Source of the DNA: Luidia sarsii
Taxonomy: Eukaryota > Echinodermata > Asteroidea > Paxillosida > Luidiidae
Length of the DNA: 64,000 bases
Assembly: GCA_949987565.1 (NCBI GenBank)
Contig: OX465111.1
Coordinates: 13,439,216 to 13,503,215, forward strand
Direction of reading: 5' to 3'
Positions 24,365 through 35,842 of this stretch are shown in pieces. The notes beneath the pieces were generated by a model. The model was not told the DNA's origin. It did not search any database and saw only the letters and a program-made list of their open reading frames with translations. Numbering within the stretch: the stretch's first letter is position 1; the number at the start of each line of letters is the position of its first letter. Position numbers and translations under genes: made by a program.

Positions 24365-24825
24365 AGGGCAAACCCTCACAAAAAGTCATATTACATTATG
24401 ACGCAACACAGTACACACTTCTATATAGATTCAAATCCATCACACGACCTCAACCAGCTTGGTGGTCCAGTGGTTAAGACGTCTGCACTAGAAAGCAGGA
24501 GTTGTGGGTTTGAATCCTGCCCAAGCTGCCTGTATTTTTTCAGCAGGCAATTTGGCAAAGCACTGAGCATACAGTATTTCATTGCATGTTGAGAAGGTCA
24601 AATTCTTCTTAAAGTACATGCTCCTCGATGCAAAATCATATTTTATCCATAATGCAACGCGGTACTTGCCGCTTTACAAATTCGAATCCACCACATGACC
24701 TCGAGCAGCTCGGTGGTCCAGTGGTTAAGACATCTGCACTAGAAAGCAGGAGTCGCAGGTTTAAATCCTGTCCGATTTGCTTGTATTTTTTGGCAAAGCA
24801 CTGAGGATACAGTCAGCTGCGCAGA
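24365..24825 (+). mobile_element. Two family B SINE copies in tandem
   Basis: TTGGTGGTCCAGTGGTTAAG at about 24459 and CTCGGTGGTCCAGTGGTTAA at about 24709 each begin a tRNA-like head with CACTAGAAAGCAGGAG and a B box. Both are linked by the usual CTCCTCGATGCAAAATCATA segment. Confidence 0.85.
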
Positions 24826-25489
24826 AAAGAAATCATTCCCAAACTACCGGTAGTTAGCCTGAATTGTGGCGATTTTATCAAAATAGACCGTTTGGCAAGG
24901 TCACCAAAATTCACCTGTTAAATCTTTAATCTCAGGTAAAAAATATCTGAGGAAATTGTTTGAAAAAGCACAATGAATAAAATTCAATGTGCTGTAGAAA
25001 AATTTATTGACACACTTTCTCAGAAACAATATTTGGTTGATTTTGTTATTTAAAAAAACAAATAGAACAAACTTTAAAGCAAATTTTAAGTTTGTTTAGG
25101 TCTCAAAGTCAAAGGTCAGCATAGTCCTACTTTAATCTAATGTATGCAGAGTCGATCGTGTCAAAGGTGGTTATGTTTTTTTTCTTAGAGTTAATTAGCA
25201 CAGAAATTATCAGTTAAAATTTGTAGCAGAATTTCAGGATAGATTATCCCCCATGACCCATGACCCCAATGTCATCTATAGTACCTCCAGCTTACAAAAA
25301 TTGGCAGAAAATTGACTTTAGAAGTGCGAAAAAGCAAAACAAAAATATTTATTTTTTGTTTCTTTTGTCAGACACGCTGCATCATTTGCAGCAAAAAAAC
25401 CCTAAGAATTATGAATATCTTTACCACTATTTTGGCAGTCATACTTTCTTTAAGAAAGCAAATTGCCTGCAGCCAAAACTGCTGTAGGC
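24826..25489. other. Intronic spacer, nothing recognised
   Basis: No supported exon. Open frames here have no splice signals or family resemblance. Confidence 0.4.
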
Positions 25490-25975
25490 AGCCATGTTGG
25501 AATAATGTTTCTCCAATCAGCACATCGCCATCTGGACTGAAGTCATCTTCATTTTGAGGGTCAAGGACTCAATCGGTGATGTTGTGGAAGAGTCCCCATG
25601 AATCGGTCTTTTTTTTTTTTTTTTTTTTACCCAAAGTTCACCTCCAAAACCTTTTTTCCAAAAACCAAAATGGCAGCCTGGTTGCCCGAACAGGGAGTGA
25701 CGTCCCGCCCCCCCATACGGATGTATGAACATTTAACTGTACAACAATGAATCCCTTCTGACCTTTGTTCAGGACTAGTACACACTTAACAATGCCCATA
25801 GCATTGTCATGAGCTTGTTGAAATATGTGTTGCAGAACACCAGTGGGGCGGGGAACCGGTGGCATATTAGTCAGGTGCCGCTGGACTTTGGGTGAAACTG
25901 GCCAATGTACCTGGGTCATTCGGTCACTTAGCATTCCAGGCAGTAGAGGGCGCACTAGCCGGCACTCGCATTTTG
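25490..25975 (-). repeat. Right member of the inverted ~480-bp repeat pair
   Basis: It is the reverse-complement match of 22495-22990. It begins at AGCCATGTTGGAAT and ends at CCGGCACTCGCATTTTG, and it contains a 20-T run at 25608-25628 that the other copy lacks. The two copies enclose about 2.5 kb with SINEs but no recognisable transposase. Confidence 0.75.
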
Positions 25976-26628
25976 TAAATAAAATTTTTTAAATAAAAAA
26001 AAAATTCATAGACAAGAGTGATCTCCTGTAGCGTTTTTATTTCTCACAACTTGAAATCTCCCCCCCCCCTTAAAATATAAACAATGGTAACAAAGGGTAC
26101 GCTTATGTGGTTTTGAAGGGGCTATATTGCAAACAGCGCCCTCAGGAAAAAGTCAATATCAAGAGAGCACTATTCATTGTGCATGAACAGCGCCCTCTAT
26201 CTAAAGACATTTTCCCCAGGGGCTTATTGAAATGTTCCAACAACACAACCCTCGGTAATTAGCATATGACCTTTGTGCACACCATACTGATGCAGCTCAA
26301 AGGTCAAATGTTAACAACCTCAAGTTGTGATCATTGGGGACATTTCAACTTGCAATGTAGCCCCTCACCAAAGACACAATTTCAAACAATGTGTGTGACC
26401 TTTCTTCGCAGCACATGTGCGGACTTACATGTAGTTTGTGAACGCGGCGCAGAATTTGACAAATTTTGTACTTCAAAAACAATGTTGAGGCCTGAAATTT
26501 CGATCCTAACAGGACCGTTTCTCAAATTTGGTACTCGGCAGTTTTAAAATTTTGAATATTACCAATCAAATGTTGCCGTCTGTGGTACTTTAATTTGCTT
26601 CTTTGCTGACTTTTTGTATTTGCTGCAG
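25976..26628. other. Intron end with dispersed-repeat fragments
   Basis: AACAGCGCCCTC words at about 26131 and 26187 and one arm of the CCTGCTAGGATC family (TTTCGATCCTAACAGGACC) near 26497 lie just upstream of the terminal exon. Confidence 0.5.
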
Positions 26629-26723
26629 GGAATCGCAATGAAGTGCACCCCAAGGTGCAGTTGAGAACTAGACAGCGCAAAATGCAGAAGGATGAAGGAA
26701 CGCAGCCAAACAGATTGCATTAG
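26629..26723 (+). CDS. Candidate terminal exon of the plus-strand gene
   Basis: Acceptor TTTTTGTATTTGCTGCAG is followed by a frame that fits the phase-1 end of exon 18482-18565. It encodes about 30 residues (NRNEVHPKVQLRTRQRKMQK then DEGTQPNRLH) and stops at TAG 26721-26723. The peptide is basic and hydrophilic, which suits a C-terminal tail. The intron from 18565 would be about 8 kb, and intermediate exons are possible. The other frames at this acceptor stop sooner. Family unknown. Confidence 0.45.
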
Positions 26724-26850
26724 ACGGTCTTGTTGCAAAGGTCACAGCACAAAGTATGAAACAATATCCTTGAAAACCACTTGTAACCTGCCACATTATA
26801 TGAGTTGGATCAGAATTAGCAAGGAAAAACAGCGCGCAAGTATTTACATT

Positions 26851-27255
26851 GCAAAATGCTTTGGACTTGCCAAGTGAAATTTTGAATGCACTTTGTAACA
26901 AGAAATTAAAATTTGCTCAAATTTTGGGCAGCGCATTTGAATAAAAGCCAAATGTCTCAAAAGATAAAACTGCTCATGCTTTTTGATGAATTTTTTACAT
27001 CGCAAAATGCTTTGGACTTGCCAAGTGAAATTTTGAATGCACTTTGTAACAAGAAATTGAAATTTGCTCAAATTTTGGGCAGCGCATTTGAATAAAAGCC
27101 AAATGTCTCAAAAGATAAAACTGCTCATGCTTTTTGATGAATTTTTTACATCGCAAAATGCTTTGGACTTGCCAAGTGAAATTTTGAATGCACTTTGTAA
27201 CAAGAAATTGAAATTTGCTAAAATTTTGGACAGCGCATTTGAATTAAAGCCAAAC
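26851..27255. repeat. 151-bp tandem repeat, nearly three copies
   Basis: GCAAAATGCTTTGGACTTGC recurs at about 26851, 27002 and 27153, with near identity over whole units. It lies just after the candidate terminal exon and so in the possible 3' UTR or beyond. Confidence 0.95.
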
Positions 27256-27259
27256 GTCT

Positions 27260-28675
27260 CAGATTGCATATGAAAACCAGTCATTTCGATAAGAGTTTTG
27301 AAATCTTTCAGATTTAAACCAAGTCAAAGTAAAGCGAGCACTTATGCAGGATTGGTAAGGTTCTTTAGTGTCCAACTCAGTCCAAGGTGGCAGGTTACAC
27401 GTACCCAATGTTAACCATTTTATAGTATGGTCACAATTATGCCAGCTTATTACCTCAATTCTCAATTTTTGCACAATTTGTTTTTTGCAGCATAACCATT
27501 TCTTAGTGACTTTCTGACTTTCTTGATCATAAAGCTTTCTTTCGCGCGATAGTTAGTTAAATGCCAAAATAAAAACTTCTTTGTACAAGTTCTTTAAAAA
27601 TGCAATTTTTGGATCAATCTGGTGTTAAAAGCAGCATAGAAAAAAGACTAGAAATGCAACAAGTTGAGCTTTTTGCGGTAAAAACAATGAAATATTTGAG
27701 ATGTCTAGCAAATTTGCGCAGTTTTGTCTGACACAATAACAAAGTAATCGGTAAGTGTTTCGAGAATCAGGAATTTAAACTGGCAGAATTGCAACCGTAC
27801 AAAATGTCATAAAAGTTAGTTCTCCCTGAAAAAGACCAGTATCTGTTTGGATTAATTTGGATATCTCAACATCTTAGAGGTTTTTGCTTTTTACACTGTC
27901 CTGCAGTTTGCTTTTGATGCAGGGGAAAAGGGGAAATACACAAAAATACACGCAATTGATCAATGCAAAATTTAGCAGACCTGCTTTTTCAATTCTAGCA
28001 GAGCCTTTCTGAAAGCCCAAAAGACATGAAAATAGAGAGATGACCAAACGTGATCGGATCAAAATCATTTAAACATTCTAAATTTGGCAGAAACCAAAAA
28101 TGCAAATTTCGCAGCGCGGCAAAAATTTTGGCAGCTTGCATTGACAGATACTGGTGCTTTTATTAGGGCTAGAATAGAACAAACGACTAATGAGTGCACA
28201 AGGCACTCAGCTTTTAATTATTCTCATTTACAATCAGTAAACCGTTAAGAGTAATCTTATCAGAAAAAGCCGGGATTGCCAAAACCAGTCAATAAGGATC
28301 GTTTTAGACCGATAAATGCTATGGAATACTTGAGAATTGTCCACTTGGATCTAAAAAGGACTGCATGTGAAATGCATCTATTGCCTTGGTTTCGTGAAAT
28401 TCTTCAGAAGGCCAGTTCTTAATTTACAACTTATCCAGATAAGTTTGGTTAATTCCAAAGCTAAATGTTGCTCTTTTCAGCATTGTCTTTAATCAATGTG
28501 CAAACATAGTCGGTTTCGATATCTTAATGATTATTCCTAGTTCCATCAGTAGTAACGTTTGCCTCTACTTTTGTCAGTTTCTTAATTTTAAATCATGGTA
28601 TTTGGAGCACTGGTTCTCTAATTCTTTGCAAATTGTTCAGTTTTGGTACGAGACTGGACTGGATTTCAGTAATTT
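27260..28675. other. Intergenic AT-rich DNA
   Basis: No gene recognised. TTTATT at 28158-28163 would read AATAAA on the minus strand and could serve the minus-strand terminal exon at 28680-28806. Confidence 0.4.
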
Positions 28676-28679
28676 TAAA

Positions 28680-28806
28680 TTATTGGAAGATGCGATGAAG
28701 TCCTGTAGCCTTGAAGTCTGTGGCTAGGGTAGACTGCACTCTCCTCGTCTTCAGGTAGACATCACAAGTAACCTCAGCATTCCTCTCTACATCCCTCTCG
28801 TGTTCC
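28680..28806 (-). CDS. Candidate terminal exon, unidentified minus-strand gene
   Basis: On the minus strand an acceptor ATTCATTTCTTCAG is followed by one base and 41 codons (EHERDVERNAEVTCDVYLKT ... LHRIFQ) and a TAA at 28680-28682. The composition is charged and balanced, unlike translated repeat. No upstream exon with matching phase could be assigned, and I do not recognise the peptide. A decayed transposon or retrogene fragment is the main alternative. Confidence 0.35.
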
Positions 28807-28989
28807 CTGAAGAAATGAATAATGTAGAAAAGGGGATTTTTGTTATAGAATGTGCGTTTCTTATTCCATATACTGTCCATTTTCAACTCAAGTTTCCCTT
28901 GGTCAATGGACCTTCTTCTTGTAACTTATTAGATTTCCTTATTGGCTTGGCTTCCAAACCTCTTTTGAATTATAATCAGTTGATTTATT

Positions 28990-29097
28990 TGTGAAGGCCG
29001 CCATATTGGCCGCCACGTGGTAAGAGTGCTGTGCACGGTATGTTAAGCCAGATGTTGTGGGTTTATGTCCTGTTATAGTCAAATTTTACTTGCTGTT
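28990..29097 (+). mobile_element. Degenerate family A SINE
   Basis: GAAGGCCGCCATATTGG, GGTAAGAGTGCTG and GTGGGTTTATGTCCTG followed by TAGTCAAATTTTACTTGC keep the order of family A landmarks, but with many substitutions and decayed A and B boxes. Confidence 0.6.
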
Positions 29098-29373
29098 TTT
29101 TAAACTCTTATGAATAAAATATATACATGTATAAATGATAAAAGGTTTTAGAAGTTATTATTTCCACACTTGTTTTCCTGCTGTTATCTTTCTGTCTCAC
29201 TCATTTCTAATAATTTCTTTCAAAATAAATCTAGCGATATAAATTCAACTAGAATGTTTAGCAGATGTGTGATTTGTAATCTTGTCTGTTACTAGAGGAC
29301 TGTGTTTTTCATATAGGCCAATGGAGGACATTGTAATCATTTGGCTTAGGGTGTGAACAATTCAAAAAACAAA

Positions 29374-29559
29374 ATGGCTGACGATAGGAAGACCAACAAC
29401 GAGGACGAAAAAACTACAACAAATAATGACGAAGACAGTCAAATGTATCATAAAGGGGAAGAAGACATGGGAGTTCACCTACTCTGCTTCGTATTTTTGA
29501 AGTTGAGCAAAACATTTGCTTCCTTGGGCTGGAATGTGAAGGTTTCAGGATTTGTCTGA
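29374..29559 (+). CDS. Possible first exon or small ORF
   Basis: An ATG in a favourable context (AACAAAATGG) opens 61 codons, rich at first in Asp, Glu, Asn, Lys and Thr (MADDRKTNNEDEKTTTNNDE). The stretch after it, to about 29640, is CpG-richer than the surroundings. No donor with a convincing consensus could be fixed and the second half looks non-coding, so this is only a candidate. Confidence 0.2.
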   Translation: MADDRKTNNEDEKTTTNNDEDSQMYHKGEEDMGVHLLCFVFLKLSKTFASLGWNVKVSGFV

Positions 29560-29964
29560 GACGAAATGTGGCGATGTCTGTCCAGCTAGCTACAAACACG
29601 TCCGACCCCGACGACTCGCTGGCGTGATATGACGCGAGGTTCCACTAGACAAAAGAAAGCGCCCAATTCTATTCAAAAACGCGCGCCGAAACAGCGCCCT
29701 CTATCCCAAGCATGTTCATTAGGAAACATTATCCTTGCCCTTAACCTACCTAGGAAAAAAAAGCCGGAAACTGGGGACCTGGTTTTTATCAGTTTACGGG
29801 GAAAGTGAAAAAAAAAATCCCTTTTTTTAAGCAAAATAGTGCTTTTTGGAAGAAAAAATGATGATATTTAGGTTCATATATTGCAAATGCTTCAATTCAG
29901 CTATAATATGAAAGAAATTAGATTTTTCGTACTAACCAACTCGCCCCACACTGCCGAAAAATAT

Positions 29965-30415
29965 TCTTTGAACAAAACAGCGCCCTCTACGACGAAATGT
30001 GTTTGGGATAAACAGGCAGGTTATACTTTACTTTCCTAAAGACTTGACATTTACTTTTGCTTATTCTTCATATATCTTTCTTTATTTATGTAAATATAAG
30101 CACAACAATCTTTCTAATTGTAAAAAAATAAAAATAAATAATGAATATCCGAGCACAAACAAAACAGCGCCCTCTACGACGAAATGTGTTTGGGGTAAAC
30201 AGGCAGGTTCATTCTTCACTTGTACTGGGTTTCCTAAAGACTTGCCATTTGATTTTGCTTATTGTTCATATTTCTTTCTTTATAACCAACTGAAATATGC
30301 GCAAAATAATCTTTTCAATCGTAACATTAAAAAAGATAAATAATGTATCCGAGCACATAACGAAGCAGCGCCCTCTACGGCGAAATGCGTTCGGGTTAAA
30401 CAGGCAGGTTAATAA
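29965..30415. repeat. Imperfect tandem repeat with GCGCCCTCTACGACG core
   Basis: CAGCGCCCTCTACG(A/G)CGAAATG followed by AAACAGGCAGGTT occurs at about 29978, 30164 and 30365, spacings 186 and 201 bp. The first two also share a CCTAAAGACTTG segment. Confidence 0.9.
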
Positions 30416-31415
30416 TTAACTGAAACATACTTATAATCTTCCCTAAAAGGGAGACGTGGTTGTAAAATAAAATAGAAAAATAAAAAATATCCGAGCATGC
30501 TGTTCGAAACGTTGAGTCACCCAGCCACATATTTTCCAAAAGTAGCCCTTCAAGTTCAACAATAATACTAATTATAATCAATAATGAAAAAAATTGCTTG
30601 ATACAAAACTTCTTATCGCCACTACAAGGGAGGAACACAGCGGCTCCGAGATCTTGGCTGGAGTCGGGCTCGTGCGATATTCCTGAACAAGAACGTAGCC
30701 TGGGTATTTTTTAGGGATTTTTTTTAACAGACACCCTCCCTCGAAATGATTGAAAACGATTGAAAACGAAGCTCCTACTTCCAAACCGAATATCTGGCAC
30801 GCTTCGACACTCAGGTTATAGTTGCAGGTACCTTACACATTAATCGGAAAACCGGATCAATCTAAAAAAAATAATCAAATCAATAATGAAAAGCTTGATA
30901 TAAACATTCAATACACTACGTTGGTGTTTGAGGGAGATTTTAATACCTTCTTATACTTTCGTATTGAATCGTGCAGAGAAAAAAAAGTAATAGAACCTTC
31001 AAGTTGCCAGGTGAGCACTTATAATGGTAAAGGCCTAAGGGCCTAACCTTTGAGCATTATGTATTTTGACACCTTAGCTACAGTAACTGTAACCCTCAGG
31101 CCTGAAGACAATTTCAAACAATGTTGATGCTTTTTGACCGATAGCACGACGGTCAAAGTATCAAAATATTTTAAAGAAGTAACTTTTTAAACCATCAAGT
31201 TGGGCCTACTGTAGGTTGGGATTGGATCGTGCCTAGAGAAAGAATAGAAAAGTTACCCACGTGGCTCAAATCACAAGCCCGAAAGTTGCGGCTAGTCGAG
31301 CGTTGTCGCCCTCAGCCACTTGAGTTACGTAATTACACACATCTTACATAGAAATTGTGTCACTGAAGATTTTGAAATATTAACATTAGGCCTAACAATG
31401 TTGTTTGTACTGGTG
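30416..31415. other. Intergenic DNA, nothing recognised
   Basis: Short open frames only, no splice-bounded exon seen. Confidence 0.4.
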
Positions 31416-31417
31416 GT

Positions 31418-31470
31418 TTGGTGCCCATACAACCTGAGCTATCCAGCCCGTAGATTACAGCATTCCGAAA
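31418..31470 (-). mobile_element. Family A SINE fragment
   Basis: CCTGAGCTATCCAGCCCGTA is the complement of the A-box segment of family A. The rest of the element is absent. Confidence 0.6.
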
Positions 31471-31479
31471 TAAAATGAA

Positions 31480-34280
31480 TACCAATTCTGAATGTACACA
31501 TCTTTTTTTCATTACAAAAAGGTTTATTACAAACTTCACTGGAAATTTTAGAGTAAAAAAGCAAATAAAATAGGCATTAAATGTCACACTTGTGTAAGTG
31601 AATATGCAAAATTGTTAACATAGACTTCCACTCACTAACATAATACATGAATTACAATAAATGAACTCTAGTCACGAAAACTCAAACGGACATTAGTTGA
31701 ACGATAAGCAAAACAAATTATTTCAAATTTCACGAATGCTTAAAAGTATAAATTAAAGGCCTTGCAGCCAACAAAGGTTTTGAAGCTGACCTATTTTCAC
31801 TCAAATAAAGTAACCAAGGGCGTAGCTGGTACAAAACACTGGCGACCATGCCCCAAACAGATTACCAGCCAAAACTGCACACAATTATAGGTATAGGTGT
31901 AATGCATTTGGCTGGTATTCTGGTTTTTTGGGCTGATCATAAATATTGAATAGAATCATTTTCTCTGAGTACCTATGACACAAACATAACATCAGATTAT
32001 TTACATGTATGTACAAACTTTGAAGTTCTAACCCTTTTGATAATCAAATCGATAAGTTAGGGACATCTATAGGCACTAACTTTCAAGGCACACGATGAGA
32101 TGTCATAGGCCTACATGGTTCCCAAGGAACTATTTTTTTTTTCAATTTATTTTCCATTGGGGTCATGTCCTTTGACCTTCATTGACCCAGCCGAGTGCTG
32201 AGATGGAAATTGAATGGCTTTGGGGGCATTTGCATCACACCCATGAGTCACCTAATACCCTTTCCCAATGGTGCAGCAGAAATATGAAATCTAAAACCCC
32301 AGCGATGTCTCAGCAGAAATTTCAGGACAACTTTGGCAAACCCGGCATTACGTCTGCACATGAACCCCTGACAAGTTTGTCTTGATGCCAGGGCATGGAT
32401 AAGAGTTCTAAGGCGCTGACAAAAAAAGCACAAAGTTCCAATATACATGACACTGCAAACATGAATCTATAAAGTAATGAAAGCTGCAGCCCCTAATAAG
32501 TTAAGTACACCTTCAGTAACAGTCATGATAAAAACCGCCATGTTATCGAAACATACAAAACATATCTACATTGTCTCAACCCATTATCTTCTCAAATTGC
32601 TCTGATAAAGAGTTGTTGCTGAAGAATTACTTGCTGTTTACATTTGAAAACTTTGGACATTGAAATGGCAAGATGAGGACTGACAACATTGAATTCTGGC
32701 TCTCCAAATACAGGAAGGCACAATAATAAGGTACACGTAGGCCCTGAAATTCAGGTGAAATTGACTTTTAAATAAGCCTCAAACAAAACTAAGCTGCCAA
32801 TTCAAAACACACGGATATAATCAAAGTCGCATGAAAATGGTGAGTATAAGACAAACATATATTATAAGAATCTGGCTGCTAGGATCGAAAACTTCAGGAC
32901 TTCAGGCCCTCTTTTTTTCTGAGGGAAATTATAAATCTCAAAATTTAGTGGGCCCGATGTTTTGATCCTAGCAGGACCTTTCTCAAAGGCAGAAAATTAT
33001 AGATCATGAAAAGGGCTGAGCTTTCAACCCTCAAAATGTCTTCAAGAAAGACCATCTTGGATCAGAATGTCAAGCCCTTAACCTATCCACGGTGCTATGA
33101 GTTTAATAGTTACACTCAACACACAAAATTAGCAAAATAAAATATCAAATAAGGCCAAAACAGCTGAATATGCATCATTTTATGAATAAAATATGGCATC
33201 CAAGTAAGGCACATAATTATTCTCCTTCGGTATCTATGGTAACGCTACATTAATACAGAACTGCTTGGGAAACAAACCCCCTCCAAAAAAACCCCCAAAA
33301 AACCAAAAAAAAAACCCACAACTAAGAAACTGAAACAAAGAATGTCTAATCATTATTTGTTCTGAAAGTCTCCAGAGAGGATAAAATGCCAGTGGGAATC
33401 TTACTCTGGATCACTGGACAGGATCCCAGTGGAATAGTTGGCGCCTGCAGAAAGCATATCACATGTATATATAAAAAAAATAACACCGCTTCAAAAATAG
33501 CGACTATCAGATATCAGCACTCATGGGAGCAAATCTGTTTACTGTGAGAAACGAACCTTTGATTCATTGATGCAACTGATTCACTGGAGAAATGTCCTGA
33601 AGGAAACAAGGCTAACCAACCCTGGTCAAATGCAAAAAAAAAAAAAAAATCCCCCCCACAAAAAAAAAGAAGAAGAAAACTTTACCAGATCTGTACGCAT
33701 CATTATTGATCACCTCATGAATGTGGGGAGGAGTAAACTCCCCCCTGGGACGCTGTGAACTCATCCACGACCAGTAAACCGGAATGCATGTTGCATGGGT
33801 TGGATGGAACGCCGGACTCATCACAGAGGGGGAAAGGGGGAATTTGCCTTTTCCTGTTTGGATAAGATTGATCCCGTGACCCTGACATACTTCAGGGAGG
33901 GCATTCAGATACATTCATCCCTACTGATCACAGTGGTAACCTTTCTTATGGTTTAAGCATTCTGCCAAAAAGGGGAACATTTCACAATGTTTCATGCCGG
34001 CTACTAACCATAATTTAGTAAGGCAAAATCAGAAACTATTGCTCAATTCTAATGGAAAAATATGTTTTTGGAATGAATACAATCTCTCTGTATAATTTAT
34101 CAACATGAAGAATCTGCAACAGAATGAAAAGGACGATTTTTTAAGCTGATCAAGAAATAAACAAACATAAAACAAGGCACTTAATTCAAAGTCTTTGGCT
34201 TCAATTAATCAGCATTTCACAAAGACATGATATTTTCAGAATTTCCTTTGTTTCCTAATTTGGTGGCTGAATAGTGTATT
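31480..34280. other. Intergenic region between convergent genes
   Basis: The only recognisable items are one arm of the CCTGCTAGGATC family at about 32946-32993, A/C-rich runs at 33280-33320, and a poly-A stretch at 33632-33670. No exon is supported. The CAATGGTGCAGC-type open frames near 32250 lack splice signals. Confidence 0.45.
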
Positions 34281-34281
34281 C

Positions 34282-34287
34282 TTTATT
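34282..34287 (-). terminator. Candidate polyadenylation signal of the receptor gene
   Basis: TTTATT here reads AATAAA on the minus strand, about 820 nt after the receptor stop codon at 35111-35113. It is the first canonical hexamer I noticed downstream. Cleavage site not determinable. Confidence 0.3.
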
Positions 34288-34510
34288 GTGTGGTGGGTTC
34301 CTTTATAGACTTCATTAAAAATAGGAGTACTTCTTGCGATAAAATAATCAATTCTCTTAATATGCCATTTCACAGTTTCACAAAAGGACCAAATAAATTT
34401 CTCAATTTCTCTTTCAATGTTTCTTTGTCTGTCTCAATGACTTTCTGTTTGGTTTTCAGCACTTTGTGAAAACACTGACAAAATTCTGAAATGGCATGAG
34501 TCCAATGGTC

Positions 34511-34639
34511 GATTTCACCAAACTAATCGTGGCTTACGATCAATCGCAAGACGGTGAGCGATGCAAAAAAGCCTTGTGGTCGGTCACAACTTACGATGGG
34601 TTATACATTGTAAGCTGAGTTGAGGGCTTCGTGAAATCC
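34511..34639. mobile_element. Palindromic MITE-like element (GATTTCAC ends)
   Basis: It starts GATTTCACCAAACTAATCG and ends GGCTTCGTGAAATCC, so the ends are inverted repeats. Internally ACGATCAATCGCAAGAC and the TTACGATGGGTTA segment form further complementarity. Related copies lie at 48185-48335, 63050-63165 and 63372-63522. In the receptor transcript it would fall in the 3' UTR. Confidence 0.8.
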
Positions 34640-34741
34640 ACCCCTGAAGTTTCAATCTTGCAGCCCTGTTATAGACATAGAATGGGGAGACGAAGACCTG
34701 CTCCTCAAAATCCAACTTGGTTTCCTTGTCGTCCAGACTCC

Positions 34742-34939
34742 TCAGGAATATCCACGAGTTCCACGCTTTCGAGCCAGAGCCGCGAAACAGTCCGTCCGGA
34801 CTGACGATTCTCCCGAAGCTGTTCCGATGATCTCACCAAGGTTTCTCCCACTTGGTCCGAACAACAGCAGAATCAGCAACAGTAACAGGGTTTCGGCAAT
34901 CTGCATCCGTAACATGAGCTCCCGTAATTTGCATCTCAC
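34742..34939 (-). other. Leu-rich small ORF downstream of the receptor stop
   Basis: On the minus strand 65 codons are open, with an internal Met starting MQIAETLLLLLILLLFGPSG, which resembles a signal or anchor segment. The plus strand is also open here from a CTCCTCAG acceptor-like site. It lies in the likely receptor 3' UTR. I do not claim it is translated. Confidence 0.2.
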
Positions 34940-35110
34940 TTGAAGGGCATGTCAGAGACTGAGGAGTGGAGGTGGGGTATCCTTGGAAAAGATCCTCTCT
35001 CCTGAGAAATCGCTTATTTACACAGATCCGTGTCTATGTACATCCTAGTGGCACACCTTATGTCGAACTATCCTCTATGTACAATCTCTGATCTGGTAGA
35101 GCTCAAGGCA

Positions 35111-35263
35111 TTAGAGTGTAGTCCTTTGGTTTGAGATGACCACAGAGGAGGAGTTGTCCAGCGGCTGTAGATCGCTCTGTGACTCTTCCTGGTCAAGGAG
35201 AACGGCAATGGCAGCCAGGCTATCCTGCTTCATCCTACTATTTCCCCGGGACGACGATGATAC
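35111..35263 (-). CDS. FN3 receptor, last coding exon (C-terminal tail)
   Basis: Acceptor CTGTGTGCAG at the 35264 side; phase 0 entry, 50 codons and TAA at 35111-35113. The tail segment begins VSSSSRGNSRMKQDSLAAIA and ends in ISNQRTTL. The last three residues, Thr-Thr-Leu, fit a class I PDZ ligand (Ser/Thr-x-hydrophobic). The segment QDSLAAIAVLLDQEE is a probable amphipathic helix. Joins the exon at 36115-36209. Confidence 0.85.
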   Translation of the reverse strand, partial: VSSSSRGNSRMKQDSLAAIAVLLDQEESQSDLQPLDNSSSVVISNQRTTL

Positions 35264-35432
35264 CTGCACACAGAATGAAGAAGTGTCAAGATAGCCCTGT
35301 TAGTCTAACTGACCAATAACAACACAACAGCAGCTTTCGAGTGGCAATCAAAGATTTACCAGTCAGGAAGGGTGGTGGGGTGATCCCTGGAGACACATGA
35401 CAGTTAATAGTTGAATGCTTGTGACTGGCGGC

Positions 35433-35600
35433 CCACCCCGGCAAAGACTAGTTGACTATTTGGGAAGGCCACCATCTAAGGGCTGGATAGCTCAGATGGA
35501 AGAGCACTGGTACATTAGGCCAGAGGTCTCGGGTTCAAGTCCCGGTCCAGTCAAAGTTTTCTTTGCCAATTTTTCAATTTGTTCAAAAGTTCCCAGTCAG
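35433..35600 (+). mobile_element. Family A SINE in receptor intron
   Basis: A near-complete copy: CACCCCGGCAAAGACTAG, GGCTGGATAGCTCAGATGG, GGGTTCAAGTCCCGG and the tail AAAGTTTTCTTTGCCAATTT through TTCCCAGTCAG. Antisense to the host gene. Confidence 0.9.
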
Positions 35601-35842
35601 GGATGAGTTTTCATGGCAACAACTACATGTACCTCATCAGATGCAATGAAGTACGAGTTACTGTTTACTGGTCCTATCTTTGAAAAGCCTTGTCCTTGGA
35701 TTGAGTCCTGTCCTTAAGTTGTAATCAACCTAAGGATAGGCACTAGGATACGGATGAATGGAAAAGGACAGAGGTGAACATGAGGGCAACACACTGTGTG
35801 TACCAGCTCTCCTCCTATGTCATTAAGAGGTCAGTTTGCAGT

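Noticed and set aside
35479..35553. tRNA gene in the family A element
   Set aside because: Acceptor and T stems can form, but the anticodon loop has C at the position normally U, and the same sequence with a common tail recurs across the window, so it is a SINE head.
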